From an uncultured Rubripirellula sp. (GTDB lineage: Bacteria; Planctomycetota; Planctomycetia; Pirellulales; Pirellulaceae): a stretch of DNA of 64,000 nt. Below, piece by piece: positions 45,037 to 53,734 of the stretch. The notes below the pieces were generated by a model. That model saw only the letters and a list, made by a program, of their open reading frames with translations. It ran no database searches and was not told where the DNA came from. The translations under genes were made by a program, and so were the position numbers. Where the stretch lies: positions 109,127-173,126 of the forward strand of contig CALIBL010000016.1 in the NCBI GenBank assembly GCA_938045805.1, read 5' to 3'. Positions within the stretch are counted from its first letter, which is position 1; the number at the start of each line of letters is the position of its first letter.

Positions 45037-45975
45037 ATGAAAGTTTCAATCATCGGTGGCGGCGGACTAGTTGGATCTTGCGCCGCATTTGCTCTCCAAT
45101 GCGGTGGGATTGCGAGAGAAATCGCTCTACTGGATGTCAATCAGGAGCTTGCCGTAGGACAAGCTCTCGACCTTCAACACGGTTGCCCCAGCGTGGCTGA
45201 CCAAACGATTGTTGGTGGAGGCTATGAACACATCCCGACGAGCGACGTTATCTGCATCACTGCGGGTCTAAGACGAAAGCCGGATGAATCCCGCCTTGAT
45301 TTGATCAACCGCAACACGGATTTGTTCATGCAAATTTTGGCCGATGTGAAGGCAGCCGGACCAAAGCCGGACGCGATCGTGCTCGTGGTCAGCAATCCTG
45401 TCGACATCCTCACCTATGTTGCAGCCAAGGAATTGGGACTGCCTTGCAATCAGGTCATTGGACTCGGAACGCAACTCGACACCATCCGGTTCTGCTCACT
45501 GATCGCGGATCAACTCAATGCTCCACCGACTCAAACCCATGCACTGATCCTTGGTGAACATGGCGATTCAATGGTGCCTGTCTGGAGCAGTGCTACCATC
45601 GCAGGATTGCCACTAGATCGTTATCCCGGCTGGAACCCCAGTCTCGCAAACCAACTATTCACCAGAACTCGTGGTAGCGGAGCTGAGGTCATCAAGAGAA
45701 AAGGTGGAGCAGGATTTGCGGTTGGAATTGCCATCCGTGATGTGATCGATGCAATCGCCTTGGACAAACGCTGCGTTCTGCCGGTTAGTAGCGTTCAATC
45801 CGGCTGCTACGGAATTCGAGATGTCGCATTATCCGTTCCGACAGTTGTAGGCCGAACAGGAGTCGTGGATCGAATGGAAATTGACCTTTGGCCCAAGGAA
45901 GTGCAAGGCATGCGAGCCAGTGGAGCCGCACTCCGTAAAACACTTGATGTTGTCCTACAGCGTATTGGTCGATAG
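45037..45975 (+). CDS. Malate/lactate dehydrogenase family protein of the microcompartment operon
   Basis: The ATG at 45037 is chosen because the Rossmann start MKVSIIGGGGLVGSCAAF follows at once; the protein is 312 residues. The catalytic His is H175 in GEHGDSMVPVWS. The substrate-loop segment reads AGLRRKPDESRLDLI; R80 falls where malate dehydrogenases carry Arg and lactate dehydrogenases Gln, so malate-type specificity is suggested by residue, while pathway context favours lactate to pyruvate. No encapsulation peptide is apparent at either end. It is the last gene of the operon; a terminator follows. Confidence 0.9.
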   Translation: MKVSIIGGGGLVGSCAAFALQCGGIAREIALLDVNQELAVGQALDLQHGCPSVADQTIVGGGYEHIPTSDVICITAGLRRKPDESRLDLINRNTDLFMQILADVKAAGPKPDAIVLVVSNPVDILTYVAAKELGLPCNQVIGLGTQLDTIRFCSLIADQLNAPPTQTHALILGEHGDSMVPVWSSATIAGLPLDRYPGWNPSLANQLFTRTRGSGAEVIKRKGGAGFAVGIAIRDVIDAIALDKRCVLPVSSVQSGCYGIRDVALSVPTVVGRTGVVDRMEIDLWPKEVQGMRASGAALRKTLDVVLQRIGR

Positions 45976-46005
45976 CACGACCTTTGCAATGGCATCTTCA
46001 ATAGC

Positions 46006-46037
46006 AAGCCAGCGATGCAAAGTGCCGCTGGCTTTTC
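46006..46037 (+). terminator. Terminator of the microcompartment operon
   Basis: AAGCCAGCG and CGCTGGCTT form a perfect nine-bp stem with an 11-base loop, followed by a short T-rich tail (TTCTT). It lies 30 bases after the dehydrogenase stop and before the convergent anti-sigma-like gene. Confidence 0.8.
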
Positions 46038-46060
46038 TTATTCAATGAGATGCTGATCTC

Positions 46061-47347
46061 TCACTCAACGAGCAGTAAAACTTGCGTTTGCAAGTCTTCG
46101 CCCGACCCCAGCGAAGGAACCGAAAGGACCGTGCGATCCATGGGCACCGACTGTAACTGCTGCAAGGAATCAACCAAAAATCCTTGATCTGTCATCTCTC
46201 GGATTTCAACTGAAGTCGCTTCGGCTTTGATCAATGTTGGATCATGCACAATGGATTCGATCAAACCGATGATCGGTGCATCAAACGCGACGGACATTGA
46301 TAAGGAATCAACCCCCGTTTGATCGCCCCAAACCTGCTGGTAGAAACGATCAAACTGTTTAGCCGATAGCTGTAGGAATAGAACAGAGCGACCAGCACCA
46401 ACACCGTCCTCCTGACGAACGGTTCCTTGAACATCGCTGGTTTGCGCAACCAAACCTTCCAAAGTTTTTCCATTTAAAGCAACTTGGCTTGACCCCCGTA
46501 TTCCAGCTGAGTCCATTGCACGCCGCACAGCTTCTTCGGATCTTCCAATATCCGTCTGCTTGATGCGGAGAACCAAGATTGCCCCCTTGGGCGATGCAGC
46601 ACCCTCAAACACGCGATCCGTCGCTAAATCTTGAACAACTTTCATGGTGTTACCTGAGGAACTCTCGCTATTGACCTCAGGACGGGTTGTCGGACCTCCA
46701 GAACCATCTGCTATATCGTTTAGGGTCACACCACCTAGTGGCGAATTTGATTCGATGGAATCATTCCCTTGCAATTCTTGATCTGCCACAACGACATCTA
46801 AAGAACCGCTGTTATTTCTGTCAGGTCGGTCTAGATCTACTACTCGGAGCTTACTTGAGTCGAAAGGTGTCGTAACACCGTCGGTTAAACTACCCGATTC
46901 TGTTTTTGCTAACGAATCTCCTTGCTTACCCGTTACTGGCTCCAAGAGGTTTGATCCCAATACCAAAAACAAAACGCTGGCAGCGAGTGTCAGAGCGACC
47001 ACCGCAAGACGTCGGGTACTCACCTCGCCCGTCGAACGATCCAAAGTTGTTAGCGGATTCTCCTGAACTCGCATTAACGGATGCGACTCATCACATCCCT
47101 CCTCGTAAGCTCTTGCAACCGCCGCGGCGAGCACCTCAGTGGAAAAACCCTGCGGAAGGCGTTCGGCTGGTGGTGAGTTGAATGCTTGCCTGACCGAATC
47201 ACGAACAGCGGTCAACTCACGCAGTCTCTCAGAAACTTTAAGGTCTTGCTTTAACCATTGCTCCACCAACAATAATTCATCATGATCCAACGCGTGATCA
47301 AGGTACGCACTGAGCAGTTGATCGAGTTGGTCTTCAGTCGGTTTCAT
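46061..47347 (-). CDS. Anti-sigma-factor-like membrane protein
   Basis: About 428 residues from ATG 47347. The first 90 residues look like an anti-sigma N-terminal domain (DQLDQLLSAYLDHALDHDEL, then VEQWLKQDLKVSERLRELT), without a clear HxxxCxxC zinc motif. One transmembrane helix follows (RLAVVALTLAASVLFLVLGSN in part, near residues 112-132). The long C-terminal part would be periplasmic. It has a low-complexity stretch and then a folded region (AILVLRIKQTDIGRSEEAVR, RSVLFLQLSAKQFDRFYQQV). A sigma factor gene would be expected directly upstream, but none is within the window on that side. Confidence 0.65.
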   Translation of the reverse strand: MKPTEDQLDQLLSAYLDHALDHDELLLVEQWLKQDLKVSERLRELTAVRDSVRQAFNSPPAERLPQGFSTEVLAAAVARAYEEGCDESHPLMRVQENPLTTLDRSTGEVSTRRLAVVALTLAASVLFLVLGSNLLEPVTGKQGDSLAKTESGSLTDGVTTPFDSSKLRVVDLDRPDRNNSGSLDVVVADQELQGNDSIESNSPLGGVTLNDIADGSGGPTTRPEVNSESSSGNTMKVVQDLATDRVFEGAASPKGAILVLRIKQTDIGRSEEAVRRAMDSAGIRGSSQVALNGKTLEGLVAQTSDVQGTVRQEDGVGAGRSVLFLQLSAKQFDRFYQQVWGDQTGVDSLSMSVAFDAPIIGLIESIVHDPTLIKAEATSVEIREMTDQGFLVDSLQQLQSVPMDRTVLSVPSLGSGEDLQTQVLLLVE

Positions 47348-47849
47348 GTTTCCAGTCGACAAATACAACCAATGATTCTGAACTCAAAATAAGGCAGTCA
47401 CCGCGTATCCAAGTCGAAAGGCGGTTCCGTGGGTGTTCTCTCAAAGTACCCGAGAACGCGGTAGTTCGAAACACGAAACCCGCAAGCGTTTGAAACCCAG
47501 CACTTCCCCTGGGGTGCTCGTCTTACCAACGCTTATGAACCCGATTTGCCACGATCTTGGAATCAGAAGGCAGCCACTAATAGTCGCGTTTGGTAATCTT
47601 CCCTCGGGAGGAATCGGTTTACCAAGCCCTGCAACCTAACGATTCAGACTCCCATCCCTCGCAAAAGTTCCAAGAAAGAGAAAATATACCCTGCCCCCCC
47701 TGCAGATGTACATAGAGACTTCGCTCCTTGAGTAATTTACGGAATCATTGTCAATCTGCTGCGGAAACGCTGAAATAGCGGCGAGTCAACAAACCTACTG
47801 AAGTTCACTGCTTCAAGGTTCACAACAAGACGCGTTCAAATCAACAGAC
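47348..47849. other. Intergenic region between divergent anti-sigma-like and methyltransferase genes
   Basis: About 500 bases without a convincing gene; a short plus-strand open frame at 47433-47639 has no similarity I can recognise and no ribosome binding site. The region should hold both promoters. A C-run (CCCCCCC) occurs near 47693-47700. Confidence 0.5.
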
Positions 47850-48680
47850 ATGGATAGCGAGCAAATACGCCAGATCAACCGCAAGGTCTACGATTCCATG
47901 GCCGCGGCTAAATCGCCGCTCTGCCGACCAGCATCAGACCAAGAACTTGCTGAGCCACTCAAAACTGTCGATGGCTGTGGTTGGCTTGGATCCTCCATCG
48001 CGGGAAAGCATGTCCTGTGCCTTGCCGCAGGTGGAGGCAGACAGAGCTCTCTTTATGCAGCTGCCGGAGCAACCGTGACAGTTGTTGATATTAGTGGTGC
48101 AATGTTGGAGCTAGATCGGCAAGTTGCAGCTGAACGAGGCTACAACTTTCGCCTGATTGAAAACACGATGGAAAGTATGCCCATGCTCAAAGACGGGGAG
48201 TTCGATGTGGTGATTCACCCGGTAAGCACTTGCTACATTCCAAATGTTGCTCCCGTCTTTCGCGAAGTTGGACGAATTACGCGGCCCGGTGGGCTCTACA
48301 TTAGCCAGCACAAACAACCGGTAAGCCTCCAGGCATCGCTTGATCCAAACGAAAAGGGATATTACGAAATCCAAGACCATTACTATCGAAATCGACCAAT
48401 CTCAGAAACATCCTCCAAAAGTAAAAATGCGCAGCGATTGAGAGAGAAGGGAGCTGTGGAATTTGTCCATCGATGGGAACAGATCGTTGGTGGGATCTGC
48501 CGATCTGGATTTGTCATTGAAGACCTGACCGAACCGATGCATGCGAAACCCGATGCTCCACGAGGCAGCTTTGCGGACCGTGCCAATCACATTGCACCTT
48601 ATGTGAGGATTAAAGCACGTCGGATCCAGCCAACCAATGAAAAGGCGGCACGAGGAAGCTCCATCTGGCTCCCCGATTAA
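47850..48680 (+). CDS. Class I SAM-dependent methyltransferase
   Basis: A 276-residue cytoplasmic protein. The SAM-binding motif I is KHVLCLAAGGGRQSSLYAAA; motif II lies in ATVTVVDISGAMLELDRQ; and FDVVIHPVSTCYIPNVAPVF with RITRPGGLYIS follows the usual order. The substrate is not evident; the family includes small-molecule and lipid-quinone methyltransferases. It is a lone gene between divergent and convergent neighbours. Confidence 0.85.
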   Translation: MDSEQIRQINRKVYDSMAAAKSPLCRPASDQELAEPLKTVDGCGWLGSSIAGKHVLCLAAGGGRQSSLYAAAGATVTVVDISGAMLELDRQVAAERGYNFRLIENTMESMPMLKDGEFDVVIHPVSTCYIPNVAPVFREVGRITRPGGLYISQHKQPVSLQASLDPNEKGYYEIQDHYYRNRPISETSSKSKNAQRLREKGAVEFVHRWEQIVGGICRSGFVIEDLTEPMHAKPDAPRGSFADRANHIAPYVRIKARRIQPTNEKAARGSSIWLPD

Positions 48681-48733
48681 CAGACTAATTCAAAACATTT
48701 CCATCGCCAAAGAGCAAACTCCATGGGTAAACC

Positions 48734-50002
48734 TTACATGGAATCTTTACCTGCGCGTTTTATCAGTAGTAGGAACGCCAGCAAGATAAGGCCCACCAGC
48801 GGTAGCGCAGTGTAGAATGATCTAACCCCGATATCACTTGAGCTCTCGGCCTGTGATCGATCAACCGCCGCGGAAAGCTTTTTTGATGACACAACATCTG
48901 AGGGACTCGCCCCTTGAATGCTCTCCTCTGAGTCCTGCGTTGCAGGTAATAAATCCTGACCTTCTGGAATCGAGAGAAGAACCGGAGGAAGCAGATTGGT
49001 TGCCCCCATCACCAACGCTTCAACGCCCAACTCCTTTTCCCAGTTCATAGATAACAACAGATCGGCTCCTGGATTCTGTGTTTTAACCGTACAACTACAT
49101 TCGCCGACCATGTACTTGCAAGCGTTCATGACAACCGATGGATCAAAACGCTCGACGGGGATTGCATCCAACATCCGACCGCGACCGAATATGGGAACAA
49201 GCCATGAATTCTGTAAGTCATTAACGCCCAACGCACGCAACATCGCTAACGTTCCTGACTCTCTAGCATCTTCTGGGCTGAGTCGACGAAGGCGAAAATC
49301 TACCCGCAACGGAACGGAACAACGAAGCACATCATCCATCGACGCACCAGGGTTCAACTGAAAGTATTCTGCTGCATCAGCTTGACTAATCACGCCATCG
49401 GGAATTGAAATCTCCTGATTGGCTCGATTCAAAATGGCTTTCATCTCCATCTCGATTTGATCGGCTTGCTGCAAGTCTTCGCCCTCGATCAGCCACCAAA
49501 CTGCCGAAACACCACGTGATAATTCTTGAATCAAATCTTCACGAGCCGGAGAAGACGCCCAGCTCTGTATGGATTCGCGAGTCAATTCGCCCTGCCAACC
49601 GAGTCGCTTATTTTTCCCCTCACTCGGAAAATAGACCTGTAACCGGTCCTGAGATCCTCCCTCAAGACCTTCATACTGCCACCACTGCTCCTCGGTAATT
49701 TCATTCAGATTTACAAATTCAATTTCAGCATTCCATGAAGAGTCTTGATTCTCTTGAAGTGCCTGAATTGCATCTTTCACGACCGGTGAATCCGGATGAC
49801 TGATGAGTGCGACGAAACGATATTGATCCACAGGCCAGCGTTCTAGTGCGTATCGAAATACAGGCAACTTACAAGCCAGTACAGGATTCAACGCTAAGGA
49901 AATAACAAGCAAGAATATCGCGAAAGCACGACTCCACCCTATCAACTGCTCGCTCAGATGACCCCGAAAAGAACCTGGGTAATTCAAATGATTCGGATTC
50001 AT
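48734..50002 (-). CDS. Periplasmic membrane-anchored protein of the PQQ-propeller operon, unknown family
   Basis: A 422-residue protein. The N-terminus has a hydrophobic segment ending at SLALNPVLACKLPVFRYALE, so a signal peptide or anchor is likely. The C-terminus has a transmembrane helix followed by positive residues (YTALPLVGLILLAFLLLIKRAG), placing the bulk in the periplasm. A Cys cluster occurs mid-protein (CKYMVGECSCTVKTQNPGAD). I recognise no known domain; CKLPVFRYALERW recurs in uncharacterised planctomycete proteins as far as I recall. The ATG overlaps the stop of the upstream propeller gene (ATGA), so the two are made together. Confidence 0.75.
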   Translation of the reverse strand: MNPNHLNYPGSFRGHLSEQLIGWSRAFAIFLLVISLALNPVLACKLPVFRYALERWPVDQYRFVALISHPDSPVVKDAIQALQENQDSSWNAEIEFVNLNEITEEQWWQYEGLEGGSQDRLQVYFPSEGKNKRLGWQGELTRESIQSWASSPAREDLIQELSRGVSAVWWLIEGEDLQQADQIEMEMKAILNRANQEISIPDGVISQADAAEYFQLNPGASMDDVLRCSVPLRVDFRLRRLSPEDARESGTLAMLRALGVNDLQNSWLVPIFGRGRMLDAIPVERFDPSVVMNACKYMVGECSCTVKTQNPGADLLLSMNWEKELGVEALVMGATNLLPPVLLSIPEGQDLLPATQDSEESIQGASPSDVVSSKKLSAAVDRSQAESSSDIGVRSFYTALPLVGLILLAFLLLIKRAGKDSM

Positions 50003-51357
50003 GACGATGCCATTCCAAAGGCATAAATTACACCTTGATCGGTACTGATGAACACGCGACCATTGGCAACGGTAATTCCATAAACTGCACCCTCAATTGG
50101 TTGATCCCAGAGAAGCTTCCCGCTCTCACTTGATACAGCCTGCACTCGACCATTGAAACCGAGCAGTAGAGCTTGACCGGCTTTGATCATTTCTAGCGGA
50201 GCCTCGCAAGGGATTTCCCACTTCCATGCTGCGTTCTGCTGAGCTTCCGCCTCTTGAACCACCTTCATAACGTCCACCGAAGGTTTCTGATCTTTGGGAA
50301 CCGTTGCAAGTGCCTGGCGTTTCCGTGATTGCGCAGTAAGGTAAACTCCGCGGTCCAACCGCTTCAATTCTCCGCCTGCAGAAAACCACGCGTTGTTTCC
50401 GTCGATAAGAATTCGATTCGTCCCAGCAAAAGACGCCAACGCTTTATTTTCACCAACGCCCATGGCGCGAATCTGATGTTGGGTCTCCTTCTGAGTGTTA
50501 GGGCCCGCGAAGAAGGTTTCATCCTCAGTAAGAACGCAAAAGACACCACCGGCCTCACCGATTGGGCCAATCGGCTTACCATCTGATCGCCCGAACGCTA
50601 AAGGTGCTGATCTGCCTTGTGGCGCGTAAAGGCGGGTCGAAGAAGCGAGCATAGCTCCCTGAAGCGTTACTGAATCAAGACGTCGGCGAAAACAACCAAC
50701 ACCTTCCGCATCGCCGGAAGCCGCATCAACCGTTACCAGATGTGATGGTTCCCACGGTACTAGGGATGCTCCGAAGGTTGCTCTACCTTGATCCACCATC
50801 ACACCGGTACGAACGGGCCATAAAGAGATCAGCTTACGGTCATTGAAAATGCGTCTTTCCGAATCCGCTCCCAACAATCTCCAAATCAGCTCGCCCGACT
50901 TTCGATGCACGCAATAAACGTATCCATCATCAGAACCGTAAAGAACGCGTTCACCATCAATCGTTGGTGGTAGTCGCACCGGTGCACCAACCACATTCAC
51001 CCAAACTTCCTCACCACTTGAAGCATCTAAAGCATGAGCGGCATCATCACTACTTGATCCAAAGAACACAAAATCACGATCTGCGGTCACAAAGAAACAC
51101 GGATCAAAATTCCTCATCGACTGCAGGTCGCGGTTTCCTGTATAGGCATCCCACTTTGCTGGACCACTCCATGCGGTTCTCGGAGGTTGTGGTGATTTCC
51201 AAACCCACAAAGAAGACAGAGGGAACGAGAGCGTTTCAGTAGTCACCCCGCTTCTTCGATTGTCATGTCGATAAGTCGGCCATGTCTCACCGATTGCAAC
51301 TTCGGAAACCCCACTGCGGACCATACCCCACAGTAGGATCACCACCATCAATTTCAT
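49999..51357 (-). CDS. Exported PQQ-like beta-propeller protein (BamB/quinoprotein fold)
   Basis: The ATG at 51357 is chosen: GGAG lies four bases upstream, and the signal peptide starts there (MKLMVVILLWGMVRSGVSEV). The frame itself extends to a TTG at 51384. The protein is 452 residues. Repeats of the quinoprotein propeller are visible (ALDASSGEEVWVNVVGAPVR, YVYCVHRKSGELIWRLLG, AVSSESGKLLWDQPIEGAVY). No PQQ ligands are certain, so it may bind partners instead. It lies between a larger propeller protein and the membrane-anchored protein in a tight minus-strand operon. Confidence 0.85.
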   Translation of the reverse strand: MKLMVVILLWGMVRSGVSEVAIGETWPTYRHDNRRSGVTTETLSFPLSSLWVWKSPQPPRTAWSGPAKWDAYTGNRDLQSMRNFDPCFFVTADRDFVFFGSSSDDAAHALDASSGEEVWVNVVGAPVRLPPTIDGERVLYGSDDGYVYCVHRKSGELIWRLLGADSERRIFNDRKLISLWPVRTGVMVDQGRATFGASLVPWEPSHLVTVDAASGDAEGVGCFRRRLDSVTLQGAMLASSTRLYAPQGRSAPLAFGRSDGKPIGPIGEAGGVFCVLTEDETFFAGPNTQKETQHQIRAMGVGENKALASFAGTNRILIDGNNAWFSAGGELKRLDRGVYLTAQSRKRQALATVPKDQKPSVDVMKVVQEAEAQQNAAWKWEIPCEAPLEMIKAGQALLLGFNGRVQAVSSESGKLLWDQPIEGAVYGITVANGRVFISTDQGVIYAFGMASS

Positions 51358-51387
51358 ATCACTCCGCGCCACATCTAACCCCAATCG

Positions 51388-53628
51388 TTATTTCGAAGTC
51401 GCAGGTTGCCGATGGATGGCCGGTGCAAATCCAATGGAACATTCCATCCAACCACCACAGGAACAGCCCCCACCTGCCTCAGGTGAATACAACATTCCGT
51501 GAGCCGGAATCGTACTCAGCCAACAACTCGGCCTGAGGCGAGCAAATTCAGAAGTATTTTCTTGATCAAGCGACCACAGGGTGACGGGTCCGGATCCACC
51601 TCGATAGATGATCGACCCACCTGCACCGATTGGCGTCGCACATCCACGTCGTTTTCCTAGCGTATCCGTTTTGATGATGTCACCCGTTGTCGCATCAAGA
51701 ATACTCGGCTGCAAAAAGATGTTGCCGTTCATCAGAACCGCATGCTGCATATGACCACCATGATTATCTTCCGACCACTTTGGGCTTTGAGACCATCTCA
51801 ATGATCCCGTCGACGCATCGAAGGACGAAAGATGGAACTTACCGGCCGATGAAGTTTCAAGAATAAATTGTTCATCATCAGCAACGCCAAAAGCAATCAC
51901 TTCCAACTGACTTGCCGAAGGTGCTTTGACCTTCCATTGTTCCTCACCGGTCTTTAAATCAAGACACACCACCGATGCTTTGGACCAGATTTTTGAATCG
52001 GTGAGCCGCCCCACTGATTGCTCTCGTAAGGAAGCGTCTTCAACTTCCACAAAATAGAGCTTGTCCCGATGCACGGTGATGGTTGAATGAAGGATGGCAT
52101 CCATCTCGCGTTTCCAGGACAAATCGCCATACTTCTTGTCGTAAACCATCAAAGATCGACCGCAGACTTTGGATGCAGCGGTATCATTAATCCCGTCATA
52201 CCAACTTGGCTTATCCCAGAACTCCTCGTAAATACCTCCACTATCTACGGAGGTCCCAACCAGGTAACCATCCGTCGTTGCGATATAGCCCCAATCAAGA
52301 TCGGCTTCACCGGAGCCAGGCGGCTCGATCGTATGCAACATCTCGCCTGACGCCGCGTCAATCACCCACAGAAACGCCCCAACGGCCGCATAGACCCGAT
52401 CTTCATCAGCGCACCAATTCCCACTATCCCTCGGGATATTAACCCTTCGCAAATCAGGTATTTCCAGCGACCACAGAATCGCGCCGTTGAAGGCATCAAC
52501 TGCAACCATGCGATTCATCCCTTGATGAAACAAACGCCCCCCAACGACTAGTGGAGCTGGCATCCTTGGATTTCGATCGATCCCAAAATCAGCCCCCGGT
52601 CGCCCCAGCCACTTCACCTCCAAATCATCCGTTCGATCAACACCCTCAAGCGACTCACCCACGAATGATGTGTTGGCAGCACTGCCGTATTGATGATCCC
52701 ACTTTGAAAGCGTCTCGATAGAACCATGTGATCCTAACCAAAGATCGCCCTCATACTGCGACCAGTTAACGCTCCGTGATCGATATTTCAACTCACCCGG
52801 ATCGCTCTCTGCGTGACAAAGGATTTGACCCGAAGGAGATAACCACTGCAGTGACTCCTCAACTCCAACTCCATCAACCAACACTAGATTTGCAAACTCA
52901 TCCGGTAAATCCCGCGCCAATTGAGCAGAAAGGTGAACGCCGTAAAGTCCAGATTGATACCAGTCCTGCCTGAACCCGCGAAGCGTTTGGTCATCGTCAA
53001 AGGCAACAATGACTGTCAGATTTTGTTTTTTGAGCAGCGCACCCAAATAGTCTTCTGCGATCGCTGCTTCCAATACAACCACACCACCCAATTTCGATAG
53101 TTCTGCCTGCAGCAGATCATCGAGGAAGCGTGAAGCATCGGGGAAGGGCAGAGCCGTTCGAGGTGTTACCTTGGGCAGCCGATAATTCATCCCAGATTCA
53201 ACGACAAAGTAACCGCTTAGTTTTCGACCCGATTCGTGCTGAACAGCAACTCGGTAATAGAGTTCTTGCCCCGGCTCAAGCCCCGTCAAAACCACGCTGT
53301 GGCTTACACCACGACTGGTTGATTTGACAAAGGTACCTAACTTACGGTCCGAACCATAAGCGACTGTGGACTCACCCGGTAAATTTGAAACCCATCGCAA
53401 TTCTGCCTTTTGACTAGACAGATACCGCAAACCGCCGCTGATCTTCAATTCAGCTACGACTGGCTCACTTGCTTGTGCTTGATCCACGTTACTCGCCGAC
53501 ACAGCTGCCGATCCGACCTGCATCGCCCAAGCGGACTCGCTCCCCATGAGAACAAGGCACAAAATGCCTGCGGTGATGAACGTCTTTGACAATCGGCTAA
53601 ATCGCTCCAGCATATTGCACCTATTCAT
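51388..53628 (-). CDS. Exported PQQ-like propeller protein with a fibronectin-like N-terminus and a degenerate methyltransferase-like segment
   Basis: About 746 residues from ATG 53628; 53613 is an alternative start, both giving a signal peptide (TAGILCLVLMGSESAWAM). After a fibronectin/phosphatase-N-like beta domain (ELRWVSNLPGESTVAYGSDR) comes an alpha/beta segment, about residues 170-280 (LTVIVAFDDDQTLRGFRQ, LVLVDGVGVEESLQWLSP), like a methyltransferase fold lacking a clear SAM loop. A quinoprotein propeller fills the rest (VAVDAFNGAILWSLEIPD; VIDAASGEMLHTIEPPG). The end has Cys-rich GGGCSCGGWMECSIGFAP. The next gene begins about 30 bases downstream. Its role is unknown; periplasmic. Confidence 0.8.
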   Translation of the reverse strand: MNRCNMLERFSRLSKTFITAGILCLVLMGSESAWAMQVGSAAVSASNVDQAQASEPVVAELKISGGLRYLSSQKAELRWVSNLPGESTVAYGSDRKLGTFVKSTSRGVSHSVVLTGLEPGQELYYRVAVQHESGRKLSGYFVVESGMNYRLPKVTPRTALPFPDASRFLDDLLQAELSKLGGVVVLEAAIAEDYLGALLKKQNLTVIVAFDDDQTLRGFRQDWYQSGLYGVHLSAQLARDLPDEFANLVLVDGVGVEESLQWLSPSGQILCHAESDPGELKYRSRSVNWSQYEGDLWLGSHGSIETLSKWDHQYGSAANTSFVGESLEGVDRTDDLEVKWLGRPGADFGIDRNPRMPAPLVVGGRLFHQGMNRMVAVDAFNGAILWSLEIPDLRRVNIPRDSGNWCADEDRVYAAVGAFLWVIDAASGEMLHTIEPPGSGEADLDWGYIATTDGYLVGTSVDSGGIYEEFWDKPSWYDGINDTAASKVCGRSLMVYDKKYGDLSWKREMDAILHSTITVHRDKLYFVEVEDASLREQSVGRLTDSKIWSKASVVCLDLKTGEEQWKVKAPSASQLEVIAFGVADDEQFILETSSAGKFHLSSFDASTGSLRWSQSPKWSEDNHGGHMQHAVLMNGNIFLQPSILDATTGDIIKTDTLGKRRGCATPIGAGGSIIYRGGSGPVTLWSLDQENTSEFARLRPSCWLSTIPAHGMLYSPEAGGGCSCGGWMECSIGFAPAIHRQPATSK

Positions 53629-53734
53629 GATCAAACTTGGATCAGACCCTTGGTCATCAACGAGTAACCATCAAGCAAACCACGACTAGATTCGTTGATG
53701 GCAAACCAAAACCGCTTCAACCACTTGGTTTCTC

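Noticed and set aside
37179..45975. Possibility that the microcompartment is a propanediol or ethanolamine type
   Set aside because: No diol dehydratase, ethanolamine lyase, glycyl-radical enzyme or cobalamin genes are present; an aldolase is present instead.
47433..47639. Plus-strand open frame of 68 residues between the anti-sigma-like and methyltransferase genes
   Set aside because: Composition and length fit chance, and no ribosome binding site is seen.
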